A stretch of DNA of 64,000 nucleotides from Gyrodactylus bullatarudis (GCA_012064415.1 SSNU01000227.1:62001-126000), one strand, 5' to 3'. Shown: positions 22,819-34,576, counted from the first letter of the stretch. Program-made: numbers and translations. The notes: generated by a model from the letters alone, not told the origin.

Positions 22819-23041
22819 TTAACCCTCATCCGGAAATTGGGGTTCAATGGACCCCAACTCTATTTCTATCTTCAATAATTCTCGAATTTTCTATTCTTCG
22901 AGATAGGTTTTACTTATTAATAAAACAAGACCCATTTTTTTCTGTGTAATAATCCTGTTTGTAATGATCATTCAAAAGTTTTATACGAATTATTTGAGCA
23001 ATAAAATCACGCTATTTTTCTTTCATCCGTTTGAGGGTTAA
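22819..23041. mobile_element. Short non-autonomous piggyBac-type element
   Basis: A 215-bp element (22823-23037) between TTAA duplications (22819-22822 and 23038-23041). Its ends begin CCCTCATCCGG and, inverted, CCCTCAAACGG. Just inside the left end is GGGGTTCAATGGACCCC, a near-palindrome like the GGGGCTGATTCGACCCC beside the end of the larger piggyBac at 24.8 kb. No coding capacity. TTAA target sites and CCC ends are piggyBac hallmarks. Confidence 0.72.
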
Positions 23042-23759
23042 ATATGTGTTGATTTAATACATAATTTAGAAATATTAAAAGATTTATTTAAATTTCACTC
23101 TTTTAAAAGTTTAATGAGAAATAATAATTTTTACCTAATCTGTGTGTTCAAAAGAATTATTCGTTTAACCTTCAACTACCGTGGCCTATGTGAAAAGCCG
23201 ATTCACTCTCAACGAATTCAAAATCAAAAAGATTTTGGAAAAAATTGGAGGCATTGTAATTTTTGGGTTGGCACGATTTTACCATATTGTTTAAATTTCG
23301 AGTTAAGATTAAAATAAACCAATTATCTCAATTGATTTTTAGAAAGAACCCTCAATTTAAACTGATCTCAGATCATCCTAATTAATTAATTTTCAAGCAT
23401 TAAATATGGTCGAAAAATAGGAAAATGGAGAGTTTCCTAAAATATTAACGAAAAGTTTTTGCTTTCCTTGTCTAATAATGATTCAAAATTATCGAGAATA
23501 GCTATATAACACTGTATACAGTGTTTGTGAAAGAGCGCGTGAAAATTTTTTTGTTGTTGAGAATTTCACTTTGGATTAGGACAGCACTATGAATCCTAAG
23601 CATTATTTTGTACTGAAGCCTATGTCTTGAAAATGTTTCTCTATTCTGTTTAGAATTTTATTTTCTATCTGAAATTCAACAGTTTATTAATCAAGGCAAT
23701 AAGCTTTTATTTAGTATTTTTATCATCCGTTATTAAAATCAAATAACAAAAGATCAAAT

Positions 23760-24090
23760 ACGTTTTTAATGTTTTATTTTTATAATTTAAACTTAAATTA
23801 ATATTATTTATTCCTAAAAAGTTGCAAGAATGACTTGAATTCTATTAAAAATTTTTTTTCAATAGTTGAATTTGAAATTTCTCTTATCTTAACAATTCTG
23901 ATCGGTCAAAAAAACGTTTTAAATTCGAAAATTTCCACAATTTTGCTCATCTTATTTTAGAAACATAAAAAGGTATTTGGAAGCGAAATTTGGTGGGACG
24001 ATGTTAAAACATTCGAAGAGTAGATTTATCATATCGATGGACAATTTTAGTAATTTTGGAAAATTTAGATTTCTCAAGACTCATTGACAA
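23760..24090 (+). repeat. Dispersed repeat R1, copy A
   Basis: The core from GATCGGTCAAAA to TTTATCATATCGATGG (about 23905-24050) recurs inverted at 34577-34775, direct at 34885-35030, and in a rearranged form at 43145-43395. The stretch CGAAATTTGGTGGGA is the best-kept part. There is no coding frame; the origin is probably a decayed transposable element. Confidence 0.65.
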
Positions 24091-24412
24091 CCTTTTTGAT
24101 GCATTTTTCACCTACAATTAACACTTAAAAATCAGTGCACTAAATCGAGATATAATGATGGCTATAACTATTTCAATAGTTTATATCTATATAATCAATC
24201 TAAAGCTTGAAAAATCAATTTAAATCTGTTGGAAATTGTAGAATTATATTGAAAAAAAATGAGCAGTTCTCAAATGCATACCCCCCACACCTGGACTCAC
24301 TTTATTGTTTTGATTAATAAAATATCTATATGTCCAATATTGTAAATGTGAAAGGCCATTTGTTATTGGGAATTGTGGGGAAATAAGTTCAACATAATTT
24401 ATTTATTCTCTC

Positions 24413-24630
24413 CACTGTTGCTATTAATATTATTGCTGTATTTATTGGAGAGTTTTGGTGTTTTTTCAGCTTACATATTATTCTAATTTTATTCATCTTT
24501 TACTATTTCTTTCATTATTTGTAAAATATTACTTTGAATGAATCTTTTAACTTTTATCATTTTTAAAGCAACGCCACTGATGATGCTTTAAGAAATGCGC
24601 ATATGGTTTTAAATATATCTCTTTCTTATA
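24413..24630 (+). repeat. Dispersed repeat R2 with hammerhead-like motif, copy 1
   Basis: Starts CCACTGTTGCTATT, contains GGAGAGTTTTGGTGTTTTTT and ends in CACTGATGATGCTTTAAGAAA followed by TGCGCATATGG. The same roughly 210-bp sequence occurs inverted at about 39945-40150, and a diverged partial copy at 40945-41110. The end has hammerhead order: CTGATGA (24577-24583), eight bases, GAA (24592-24594), palindromic ATGCGCAT (24595-24602), A, then TGG pairing with CCA upstream of CTGATGA. Confidence 0.6.
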
Positions 24631-24810
24631 CATTTCCAAATAATTACAGGTGGGGGTGGGGTCGTACGAACTTGATCAGGTTTAACTTATCTGGAATAAA
24701 ATTTTGTGCTGATTTCAGATCTCCTTTCAGAATTTCGCTAGCGTTAATATTTTGGCCGCTATGGCTAAAAAACCAAAAATTGCTAATTTTGAGTATCTCA
24801 ATGAACTTAA

Positions 24811-26861
24811 CCCTAGAACTGGATTTTTAAAAACTAATGTTAAAAGTATCTGGGGGCTGATTCGACCCCCATCAAAAAGATTGTAAAACAAAACATTATA
24901 ATTTATTCATATATAACAGGTTGTACACAAAATATAACTGTGCTCGTTGCAGACATTTTTCTCGCAAATCTGACAAGTCTGTTGAATTTTTTTTTCAGAC
25001 TTTCTCGGACAAGAATGACACCTTGCCCTCTTCCCAAACCTAGCTCCTTTAGGTTCCTCTTTACTGGGAGCAGGTCTCTTTCTATAATTTATCAGAGATT
25101 TGGCTAGATTGTGGATATAATCTCGTCTATCCATAACTTCGGTTGAATATCTCGAGGTTTTTATACGGTACAAAACAAAACTATTATAAGCAGCAATGTC
25201 TATTGTATTCCAAAATATCGCCATTGGCCATCTTCTTGTGCCTCTTTTACATGAATAGAATTTCACTATTTGGTCGAGAGAATCAACTCCACCTTTTGTA
25301 CGATTATGAAAATGTATTATTTCAGGTTTTTGATCAATCTTTTCTGGGATATGGTGTTGTGACGATAGCATGATCACAGGCTTATTCTTTTTTTACCATA
25401 CTTCAGTATAGTTGTTTATCCATGATATATGTACATGGATTGGTCCTGACTGATAATTTTTGTTTGGAAAGATTTAGGTAAAAACGTTCTATTGGCTTTA
25501 ACTGTTCCAACTAAGCACGTATTTTTTTCCAGATGATATTTTGACAAGTTCAGTGTGGTAAAAAAATTGTCTGTTGTCAGTGTTCTTCCAGTATTCAGAT
25601 ACGGAGGGATCAGTTCTTTCACTACTCTTTCTCCTTGGTTCTTATCAGTTTTATTGTTTTCTTTTCCTGCATAGATTTGAGCATTCAGTAAATAATAAGT
25701 ATTTGAATCACAAGCTGCCCAGATTTTTATTCCGTATTTTCCAGGCTTAGAAGGAATGTATACTTTCATTGGACATCTTCCTCTGAAAGAGACCAGCTGT
25801 TCGTCAATTGTTATATTCTCCGTTGGTATATAATAAGTTTGACTATTCAAAACGAAGTTTTCAAAAAATATTCTAATTGGAGCCAACCTGTCTCTTGATT
25901 GAGATTTGTTTCTCATTTCCTTGTCATCAAATCGAATGCACCTTCTGATGATAGTGAATCTAGACATAGACATTGAATTCCGTACGATATCGTTACCAAA
26001 TTCTTCTGACCAAAGCACATCAATGTCCTCTTTGCTTTGTAAGTCCAAATAAGATGCAAATACCGATCCAACGCTTCAATTCTAGTAAATCGATCCTGAA
26101 AAGCTTCTTATAAATATTATCCATAAACTTATTTGTCCATTTTACTATATCTTGCAACATGCTGTCAGTAACAAGTAAAGAAAAAAAATCAGCTGGATCA
26201 AAACAACTGTCACAGGAACGAATCTACAAATATCTTTAGCATTGACTTTAGAGGTGCTGGGCGGCTGATCAGTAAATGTAAAGATTCCATCTTCTGATAC
26301 AATTTCATTGACTTGGATTTTAGATTCATTCATTAGAATACTGAAATCCTCCTCTTCTGAATCACCTTCTAGATGATCGCTTTCATCATTAGAAACAATG
26401 TCTTCATGATATTCAGGCATAAAACCATCATCACTTCTTCTAGCCTCGAGCTGGAATTCATGTATTTCATCTTCAAACAAGCTCATTTTCAATGATGAAG
26501 TGAGAAATGATCTAGAAATAAATACCAGGTCGTTTGCTTACACAACCAATAGATTTATCGCAAAGAGTTGTTGGGGATTTTCTGTAATATTGGTGAATAA
26601 ACAAGCCTCCAAGTATTCTATGGAAAGGTAAAAAAACTAGGGCTAAATAAGCCCCCAAATATTTTATGTGAATTTTTTGGTTTCGAGCATGGTATCTATC
26701 GAGAAATAATAGTTCCTAGCTGCATATTTGTTTTTTTTAGATAGATAGATGGACAATGAAGGAACTCCTAAAAAAGCATAGGCCTTTGACACTTTATTCC
26801 TTGAAAGAAATTTCTTTAAAATACCTTGGGGTCGAATCAGCCCCCACTTCCAGTTCTAGGG
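24811..26861 (-). mobile_element. piggyBac-family transposon with intact ends
   Basis: A 2,051-bp element with inverted ends CCCTAGAACTGGA, flanked by TTAA at 24807-24810 and 26862-26865. Just inside each end is an inverted subterminal motif (GGGGGCTGATTCGACCCC near 24854; its complement near 26828). The transposase is on the minus strand and is broken (separate entry). Both target duplications are perfect, and the uninterrupted copy of the target is seen in the other foldback arm, so the boundaries are secure. Confidence 0.93.
24907..26492 (-). pseudogene. piggyBac transposase, disabled
   Basis: The acidic N-terminus (SNDESDHLEGDSEEEDF) starts at ATG 26483-ish in the frame ending at 26145; the middle block is 26048-25416 and the end 25377-24907. 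Catalytic positions of the family are visible: Asp in AACDSNTYYLLN, Asp in TTDNFFTT, and Asp in KGGVDSLDQ. The C-terminal cysteine-rich domain (CHSC, CQICEKNVC, CTTC) is present. Homologous sequence jumps frame at least three times, near 26190, 26045 and 25420, with stops between. The transposase is therefore dead unless these are assembly errors, yet the catalytic residues are not lost. Confidence 0.88.
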
Positions 26862-27420
26862 TTAATTGATATTATTGGTATGAAAACATAGGAATCCGAA
26901 ATTGATTTTATCCTCACTAAAAAGAGCGTGAAAATTGATAAAAATTCTGGCTTGGAAAAAGCTTAATAACCTCCAAACGACTGATCCTACGCTAATAAAA
27001 AGGGCACCATTCGAAAGAAAATTAAATTTTACATTGGAATGCTTTTTAAAATTTAAAATTTTATTAAATCTACACGTCAAAAAAGAAGAAAAACACTCGA
27101 AAAATATGTATTTTTTAAAGGATTTTTCAATTTTTTCTAACTTGACGCGAGTTTTTAAAAGCTTTGCGAGATTGCTAAATTCGCGTATTACCCATCAATC
27201 AACGCGAGATTTTACGCTCTTTTTAGTGAGGATAAAATCAATTTCGGATTCCTATGTTTTCATACCAATAATATCAATTAAGTTCATTGAGATACTCAAA
27301 ATTAGCAATTTTTGGTTTTTTGGTCATAGCGGCCAAAATATTAACGCTAGCGAAATTCTGAAAGCAGATCTGAAATCAGCACAAAATTTTATTCCAGAAA
27401 AGTTCAACCTGATCAAGATC

Positions 27421-29152
27421 TTATAAAAAAATTTTCCAAATCACTACCCGTGTAATTTATTTAATTTTCATATGAACAGAAACGAGTATTTGATCTAACA
27501 AAAAATGTAACTATTTTCAACTAAGGCCAACCGATGAACATATTTCTTTGAATATATAGAATTTTTGGGTTAAATTGACCATAAAATTAATTGATTTATT
27601 ACATGTGATTAATTTTCCACCTAGAATTGCAACTCTTCACGCAAAGTTACAAATTTTGATAAAATTATTTAAATAAAACGGTCTAAAAATGTTTATCATT
27701 TTTTATCTTATTACAGAAGCATAAAAAGATGGTGCGATATTTAAAATACTAGAAGACTATCAGATCCTACGAAAAATTGATCAAGGATAAGTACGAGATT
27801 GATAAAGTAGAGATGGATAAAACTGCTTATTATTTTGAGAATAGATATTAAACGTTTTTTTTCATCCCTCTGAGAAGAACGACAGCACAGTATAGTAATA
27901 ATACACTTTTTTTACATCATATGTGTACTTAGCCATGTGTGAATGTATCTCTATTTAAATGCAAGTTATGTATAAATTTGTCTAAACAATATGTATTATA
28001 CAATACAAGTTGTAAGAGAACTGAAAGATTAGGAAACTAAGCACAGGCAAGGTTTCTCTCATGGGATAAATCTTTATTAATATATTTTTTTCTTTTTCTT
28101 CTCGCTAGAATTAATAGTGATCACACTCAATACAAAGTATATAACTTAGAATTTGCTGTAAAGAAAAAAATACGGATAAACTCATATTCCCATTGTAAAG
28201 AGATGTGTTATTCCTCTAAGATTTATTGTTACCAAGATAGAAATGATAGAGAAAGGCAATTTTTTACTCATTTTTGCTTTATTTATGCGAACAGTAAATG
28301 TGTTTTAAATTTCTCCATACCCGCCAGTAAATTTTCAATGATTTTTTTCTGGAACGACTGTATTTTTGAACGTAATGTAAACTTAGAAAAAAATTTATTC
28401 AAGTTTATAAGTGTAGAACCAAAAGAAAATATCAAGACTATTGAAAATTCGAATACTTTTAACAGGTTTTAGAAAATGGTATTGCTTGCTATAAACAATA
28501 TTCTTTTCATTTTACCAAAAATGGCATTTCATCAGCTAAAATTTTTGAGCCAGTAAGTTATTAAAATAAAAAATTTCAATTTGATAAAAATAAGGATAAT
28601 TTTGAATTTCAAAAAAATGCGCACTAATTTCCGCTTAATCAATGTTTGATCTGAATATCTTTTATTGATTTCAGGGAATTGAAGCGATTTAATACCGACA
28701 ATGGGGATCGTCACTAGACAAAAATTCGAATTTGGTTCAGAGTGTCGCTATTTATTGATTATTTTCAATGCTTAAAAATGAATGAATTAGGATAATCAGA
28801 GATTTTTTCAAATTTCTATCAAGAAATGTCACCAACTTGAAATTGAAAATGTCGCCAAATTATGCTATGCACGAAGGACACTGAAGGCCCAATCCCTTAA
28901 AAGACAATTGAAAACATACATGATAGGGTAATAAAAAAATTTTAAATTTTAGTTTCATGCGTTCATTTGATAGAAATTAAGAGAAGAAGAAAATATTCCT
29001 ATTAAACCTTATGTTTTTAATTTTATTTAGATATGCATTGCATAATCATAATTTAATAATGATAAATGATAATTTTGAATTATTGGGCACCCTATGATCT
29101 TTTTGAATCAGATTTTCACATCAAATTAATATTAAATATATTCTTAATACAC
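27421..29152. other. Gene-poor stretch, no gene seen
   Basis: AT-rich DNA. An 89-codon open frame at 28203-28472 has no recognised homology and no splice or promoter support. The part near 29060-29150 resembles 56230-56320 (shared CAAATTAATATTAAA and flanks), so an old repeat is present. Confidence 0.4.
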
Positions 29153-29600
29153 AATAGGAGTAGATTTCAGAAATTCAATTTTGGTCATTTTAAAACGCCG
29201 GACCGTAAAAGTTAATCAGTGGTGTAAAATATTTCGAATTGTGTTTAAATTTTTGAAAAAACTTATTTCCAAAGTAGTGACGTAATAGAGCCGAAGTTTC
29301 ATTTTTAGGCGTTCAATAGCAAAAATATGGTCTGACTACTTACAAGTGAACTTTGTTATTCTGAGGATTTTAGGTTCCTTTTTGATTTTTCATATTTTTA
29401 TTGCAAAAATAATTGCAATAGTACATACAAAAAGAAAGCAAGACCTTTTGAAGAAAAGTATTCTAATTAAATGAGAATTGAGGAATTTTACGCTCTATTG
29501 AAGTTAATGTAAAAACGTTACCTCTGTTATATCACAAGTAAACATAAGATTTAGATAATATGTTTTATATATCATTAGAATCATTTCTAAAATTTGAATT
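29153..29600. repeat. 448-bp direct repeat, copy 1
   Basis: By eye this copy is identical over its whole length to 33216-33663, same orientation, from AATAGGAGTAGATTT to CTAAAATTTGAATT; flanks differ abruptly. It has no coding frame and no TG...CA ends. Sequence on both sides of copy 1 resembles one continuous stretch near 56300, which suggests copy 1 is an insertion. Confidence 0.9.
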
Positions 29601-30689
29601 AGACTCTGACCCAGGCTGAAAATTAGAGATTTGAAAAATCTACTCCAAAAAAAACCTTCCACACTGAAAAAATCTGTTCAATTTGGGAAAAATTAACGAT
29701 TTTAGAGAAAATGGGAAATGGCATATCAGAATATCGAAATTTTTAAATTTAGTTTTCAAAAACGGCAATTATGGAGCATAAAGAATCTATTTGAAGCATG
29801 AAATCGAAAAGTGTTCGGGGAAATAAAAAATTTTTCTTTCTCTAATATATACCTGATAATTTGATGAACAATGTTGAGAAATATATAGAACAACCTTCCA
29901 AAGACAAACCAGGGGTTTCTTTGAAACTTTCAACTGAATCTCAGAAACAGAGATTTTCTTTCAAATAATAATTAGTTCTGAATGGTTACTTTTCCAGATC
30001 TAGACCCATGTAAAGACTTTGGCTCTTTGAGGAGAGTTTTCATTACACGTTTCTCATACTATGATGAAGGTACCTGAGTAACTCGGAACGGTCGGTAGAG
30101 GCTCTGGAAAAGTATTTTCAAATATCTCAGTCTTTTTATTATTGTAGCCCAATCGGCTTATTTGATTAAACACATTAAAAAAATAGAGCTGTCCTCTTAA
30201 AAGCAGTATGAATTTATAAAAACTCAATCGGAATTTAACAAATCCTAATCTCTTTTCGAAATCTGAAAACGTAAATTGCGCATTTTATCGATTTATGCAA
30301 AATGTTTGAATCACATGCATTTTCAGACTATTCTGACTCGAATCTAAATTCATCCAAATGAGAAATTTATCCAGTCATAGAATATTTTTTAAATAAAAAT
30401 CTCTTTTCAAATAGGAATTTAGGTGAAACGAATCCTATGACTCGAAGGTATGCGTTACCGCAATGTAAAAGTCAATACACACTTGCAGATTAAGTAGAAC
30501 AATGCAAAGTTATTTGAGCACTTTGTCCAATTCGAGTCTATAGTGTAATTCCAGTTGGGCGAAAATCACTCGTTTTAAAAAAAATAAAAGTGTCAGGAAA
30601 ATGAAATAAAATTCCATTTCTATTTCAAATGCAGCGAATAAACATGATTATTTATTGAAAGAAAAAACTGCAAATTTAAATAAATTGAA

Positions 30690-30911
30690 TTAGTGGAATC
30701 CTTCGAGTCCTTCAATCTCTTCGATTTCTTCTCTTGGAAGCATATGATGTGGCCAAGCTCTCTTGAAATAGGCCAAACTTGCACGTTTACTCTTAAGGTT
30801 CAAAAAGAAAGAGGTAAATTAATCCTGACTTACTCCTTCAACACAAATCATATTGATCATAACCAAGACAGCGACCATGGCAGCCAAAAGGATGAATTTT
30901 GTTGAGAACAT
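30690..30911 (-). CDS. Small secreted peptide precursor (59 aa)
   Basis: Coding exons 30911-30834 and 30791-30690 are joined across a 42-bp intron (GGA|gtaagt...ccttaag|AGT). Unspliced, the frame would stop five codons into the intron. Residues 1-26 are a typical signal peptide (MFSTKFILLAAMVAVLVMIN...CVEG). The rest is SKR-ASLAYF-KR-AWPHHMLPREEIEEIEG, then LEGFH: two Lys-Arg sites that could release a short peptide and an acidic C-terminal peptide. A 5'-UTR intron (CAG|gtaagt at 30976 to catatag at 30915) precedes the ATG. CTATAAATA at 31204-31196 is a likely TATA box, and AATAAA lies at 30656-30651. The layout fits a neuropeptide or other secreted peptide. I recognise no homologue. It lies between the two 448-bp repeats. 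Confidence 0.78.
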
Positions 30912-31195
30912 TATCTATATGAAAAAGTTTATCGAATAAACACATAAAAACTAAGATAATAATTTGAGTTCACTTACCTGAAGTATTTCTTTTGATGGAT
31001 TGAAGACTCTCCTAAAGATTCTGTAATAATAAAATCCTAATAAGTAGAATTTATTCGTTCTATTTCATTGGGTGAATGAAGTACAGACACAATTTACTCA
31101 ACAAACTCATCTGATTGGTCAAATGAGGAAATTTACCGTTTTCTTATCGTTGTCGATGTATTCTAGGCTATGCAAACTTTATCTGAGAATGAATT

Positions 31196-31204
31196 TATTT
31201 ATAG
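31196..31204 (-). promoter_or_regulatory. TATA box of the secreted peptide gene
   Basis: CTATAAATA on the minus strand, about 290 bp upstream of the peptide ATG. The expected transcript would then carry one or two short 5'-UTR introns with good donor and acceptor sites before the coding exon. Placement is inferred. Confidence 0.5.
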
Positions 31205-32037
31205 ACTGTCAATCTATGACTAATTTTTTAAATTGAAATTCTATTAGCTTCAGCATTGGAATCTCAAAATTAATCTTTTACTATCGAGAAGAAGTCTGAT
31301 TAATGATATGTAAGTGTCAAAATTACGAGTTGTTGATATTTTTTTCATTCTACAGCAGTTCATCCAAACGAGTTAGCCTAATGAGGTATTTTTTGAAAAC
31401 AAAGATATATCACGAAAAAAGTTTATTTTTAAAACAAGAAAGTATTCTCTTCCCCTAACTTCATTCAATATTTATAAATTAGTTCTTTTCTCAGACGGGT
31501 AAATAAAGGGAAAATGTAAAACTGCAATATTCTGGATGTGACTTGTGAGTAATAGAAAAAGAATGTATAAACAACATAATAAAGCGAGAAGTGAATAATT
31601 TTTTTATTACTTCAAGAATATCTTTTGTAATAAAATCTACTGCTTTGAAGGGATCCAGACAGTTTTGAAAAAACTACTTTTTGCATTCTCAAAGTATGAA
31701 AGTTTTCTTGAATGCTAAGACTATGATTAGGAATTTTCTGAAGCTTATCCGAAAATTTCCAAATCGCCACAATTTGACTTTGGGTAATTTTTGATCTATC
31801 ACAAAGCTTGAATAAGGATATTTAAGTCCTAGGTACCTTTAGAGAGGGTTCCTGCGAAGAAGAGGGTTCACTTGCTTCCTGATTAAGCGAATAACTTTAT
31901 AATCAATTTATGCCGAAAAGCTCCCTGAAGAACTACTTGGTTCAAAATTAAAATTTAGCATAATTGGTTCACTTGTCTAATTTTGATCCTAAAAAACTTC
32001 TTTTGACAACCATCCAACTTTCAAATCAATTTACATT

Positions 32038-32345
32038 CTAGGTGCTAAGGGGCTTTTTTAAAAATCTCAAAAAAACGAGAAATTTATGAAATTGAAAATA
32101 GGGTTTATCATCTCTATTAACAATTAAAAATACGTTACTCACATTTCTCCATAAAAGTTTTATTGAAAATTTTTCTTTGATATTCATCTTTTTTATAACA
32201 TCCTTAGATCTTATTCTTAATTTACGTGGTCGGCCTCTTTTCTTCTTTGCTTCAAGCTCAAGCATTGCTCTTCCAGATCGTCGAGATCGCAGAGGTTAAT
32301 CGATCCAGAATATACTCTTTTTACTGAGTCCATTCTGTAAAAGGA
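32038..32345 (-). pseudogene. Possible retroelement 3'-end fragment
   Basis: The minus strand reads MDSVKRVYSGSI and, after a frame change, AKKKRGRPRKLRIRSKDVIK. This resembles the C-terminal end of LINE-type reverse transcriptases (RMD...R, then RGRPRxxW). It is short, frame-shifted and lacks the diagnostic Trp-Phe-Gly-His motif. An AT-hook protein exon is the alternative. Low confidence. Confidence 0.25.
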
Positions 32346-32930
32346 AGGTGTTAACGATACATTCAGTTGAGAATAATTTGAGATATATATTTCAAAAAAG
32401 TTGACTGATTTACGATGGGGTTAATTTTGGAAAATTTTGGGGCTAAGTCTGCGAAAAAAAAGCATACAATAATGTTCCTCATTGGTTTGGAGTTGTTTTG
32501 AGCCATTTTTATTCGATCTTGGAAAAATTCTTTGTGATTTCAACTCTTTGTCATTTAAGTTTCCAAATCGTAAATGCATAACTTGCATAATTTTAGGAAT
32601 CTTTTCGATTCATCAATCTTGACGTAATTTTTTTGAGTCTAAGTCATTTTTTCATGCTCTGATTGAATTTTTGGAATGATTTCACTCTTAAAGCACGCTT
32701 ACATGAGAGAAAAAATGATCGTCGGAGTCAAGAAAAATGATGATTTCTGACATCTCGAAAATGACATTTGAAATTGCAATTTTAAGTGAACATTATAAAT
32801 ATGAAATGTTTAAAACATTACTTATTAGTAGTCGCATATATTACAATAATATATGAGATATTCCTGAAAATAGAAAAAATAATTGGTTTTGGCGACAACT
32901 GTAGTTACCCATTCATCAAAAGTTTTGATT

Positions 32931-32961
32931 AGTCATTAGTAATGAGTCATTACTAATGACT
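32931..32961. repeat. 31-bp perfect palindrome
   Basis: Arm AGTCATTAGTAATGA (32931-32945), one central G, and its exact reverse complement at 32947-32961. It shares the core ATTAGTAAT with the palindrome at 6783-6799. No gene adjoins it. Confidence 0.9.
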
Positions 32962-33215
32962 CATTCCTAAACGGCTTCGACTTTTTTGCGATTTTTTCCT
33001 TACTTTCTTCTACTTGATAAAAAATAAATTCTCACTTGAGTAACTGTCCAGGTAAGTCTTCTCATTTACTCAAGTATTAGTTGAATCAATTTCTTCTTTG
33101 TTGTTTCTGGCTATTTACACAATCCTATAATTGGATCGGCTGAGAGTTGAATATTCAAAATATGAAACAAGTTCAGTGGACAATATAATTGGTTGATATG
33201 CTGTAGCAGATGTGG

Positions 33216-33663
33216 AATAGGAGTAGATTTCAGAAATTCAATTTTGGTCATTTTAAAACGCCGGACCGTAAAAGTTAATCAGTGGTGTAAAATATTTCGA
33301 ATTGTGTTTAAATTTTTGAAAAAACTTATTTCCAAAGTAGTGACGTAATAGAGCCGAAGTTTCATTTTTAGGCGTTCAATAGCAAAAATATGGTCTGACT
33401 ACTTACAAGTGAACTTTGTTATTCTGAGGATTTTAGGTTCCTTTTTGATTTTTCATATTTTTATTGCAAAAATAATTGCAATAGTACATACAAAAAGAAA
33501 GCAAGACCTTTTGAAGAAAAGTATTCTAATTAAATGAGAATTGAGGAATTTTACGCTCTATTGAAGTTAATGTAAAAACGTTACCTCTGTTATATCACAA
33601 GTAAACATAAGATTTAGATAATATGTTTTATATATCATTAGAATCATTTCTAAAATTTGAATT
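33216..33663. repeat. 448-bp direct repeat, copy 2
   Basis: Second copy of the 29153-29600 repeat, same strand, no difference noticed by eye, 4,063 bp from start to start. Flanks are unrelated to those of copy 1. Confidence 0.9.
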
Positions 33664-34576
33664 CGAATTGATAAACTTATTGAAATTGAATAAAATATCA
33701 ATTAAACAGAGAACGACAATTCTTTGCGATTTTTTCAAAACTTATGCAATTTTTTTACCGCCCTAGTGTTAAGGTATTATAAAGATTCCAGCTGATGAAA
33801 ATAGTCCGCTAAAGACTTTAAGGCCTAAAGTTCAATTTTTTGAACAGTACTAATGTAAAATTTCTGAGTCTAAAACATTTAAGTTCATCATTCAGTACTG
33901 AATAAGAAGTATTTAAAGATATAAATCAAGTTCTCTTGATAATAGCTGTTAACTTATATGTTTTTTAAAATAGGCGTGGAAAATTCAATCAATTAATTTT
34001 TTGTCCATTTTATAAAACTTGAATATGCTTGAAACAAATCTACTCTAAATATTTACAGAATGAGGAAAAATTAAATATTTATTTAACCACCCTTAATAGG
34101 AAATTTTTCTGATTCATAAAGTAATCTCAATAGATATTAACGTAGATCTAATCTAAACCTTTCGGTACTGTAGAAAGCCTAGCATAGCACGTGTCAGACG
34201 AGTTATTTCAGATCTCACCTTTCGAGGAAGAAATATTCACACAATTCGCATTCAAATTTACTCAAGCTAAAATCCACTTTTGGAGTATGGAAAAAAGTTA
34301 AAGAGAGCGTAAAAGAGAAATGTCGGAATTTCTTATTATTATTATCAGGGAATGAATAAAAAGATATTCCATTAAGTAATTTTGACAAGTCTCTCTCGTT
34401 TTCTCCTCTCATTTACCTTGGATGGATTTTTAATGGAAATTTTTATGGAAGCATTTTTATGCTTCTCACCATATTTGTCCAATATCCAAGAAGAAATCTA
34501 AGGATAACCTCACAGAAGTATGGCAATTACATACTTTATCATCTTTATTTTAAAAATAGACAAAATTGAGTCGACT

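Larger units (their letters stand above)
24672..27420. mobile_element. Foldback element split by a piggyBac insertion
   Basis: The segment 24672-24810 continued by 26866-26938 is the inverted complement of 27213-27420. Examples are ATCAGGTTTAACTTATCTGG against CCAGAAAAGTTCAACCTGAT, and GAATCCGAAATTGATTTTAT against its complement near 27233. The unbroken right arm keeps a single TTAA (27278-27281) exactly where the left arm holds the piggyBac. The original element would be about 0.7 kb with arms of about 210 bp and a loop of about 270 bp. Arm ends are approximate. Confidence 0.8.

Noticed and set aside
25143..25373. Plus-strand open frame within the piggyBac
   Set aside because: Antisense to the transposase, whose conserved blocks explain the sequence.
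28203..28472. 89-codon open frame with ATG
   Set aside because: No homology, no promoter or splice evidence, and codon use looks like that of the surrounding AT-rich DNA.
33052..33081. Segment with donor CCAG|gtaagt and acceptor attag, 29 bp, like the local tiny introns
   Set aside because: The flanking frames close within a few codons on both sides, so no coding exon pair can be supported.
29153..33663. 448-bp direct repeats as LTRs of a retrotransposon
   Set aside because: No TG...CA ends, no primer-binding site or gag-pol between them, and the interval holds an unrelated cellular peptide gene.
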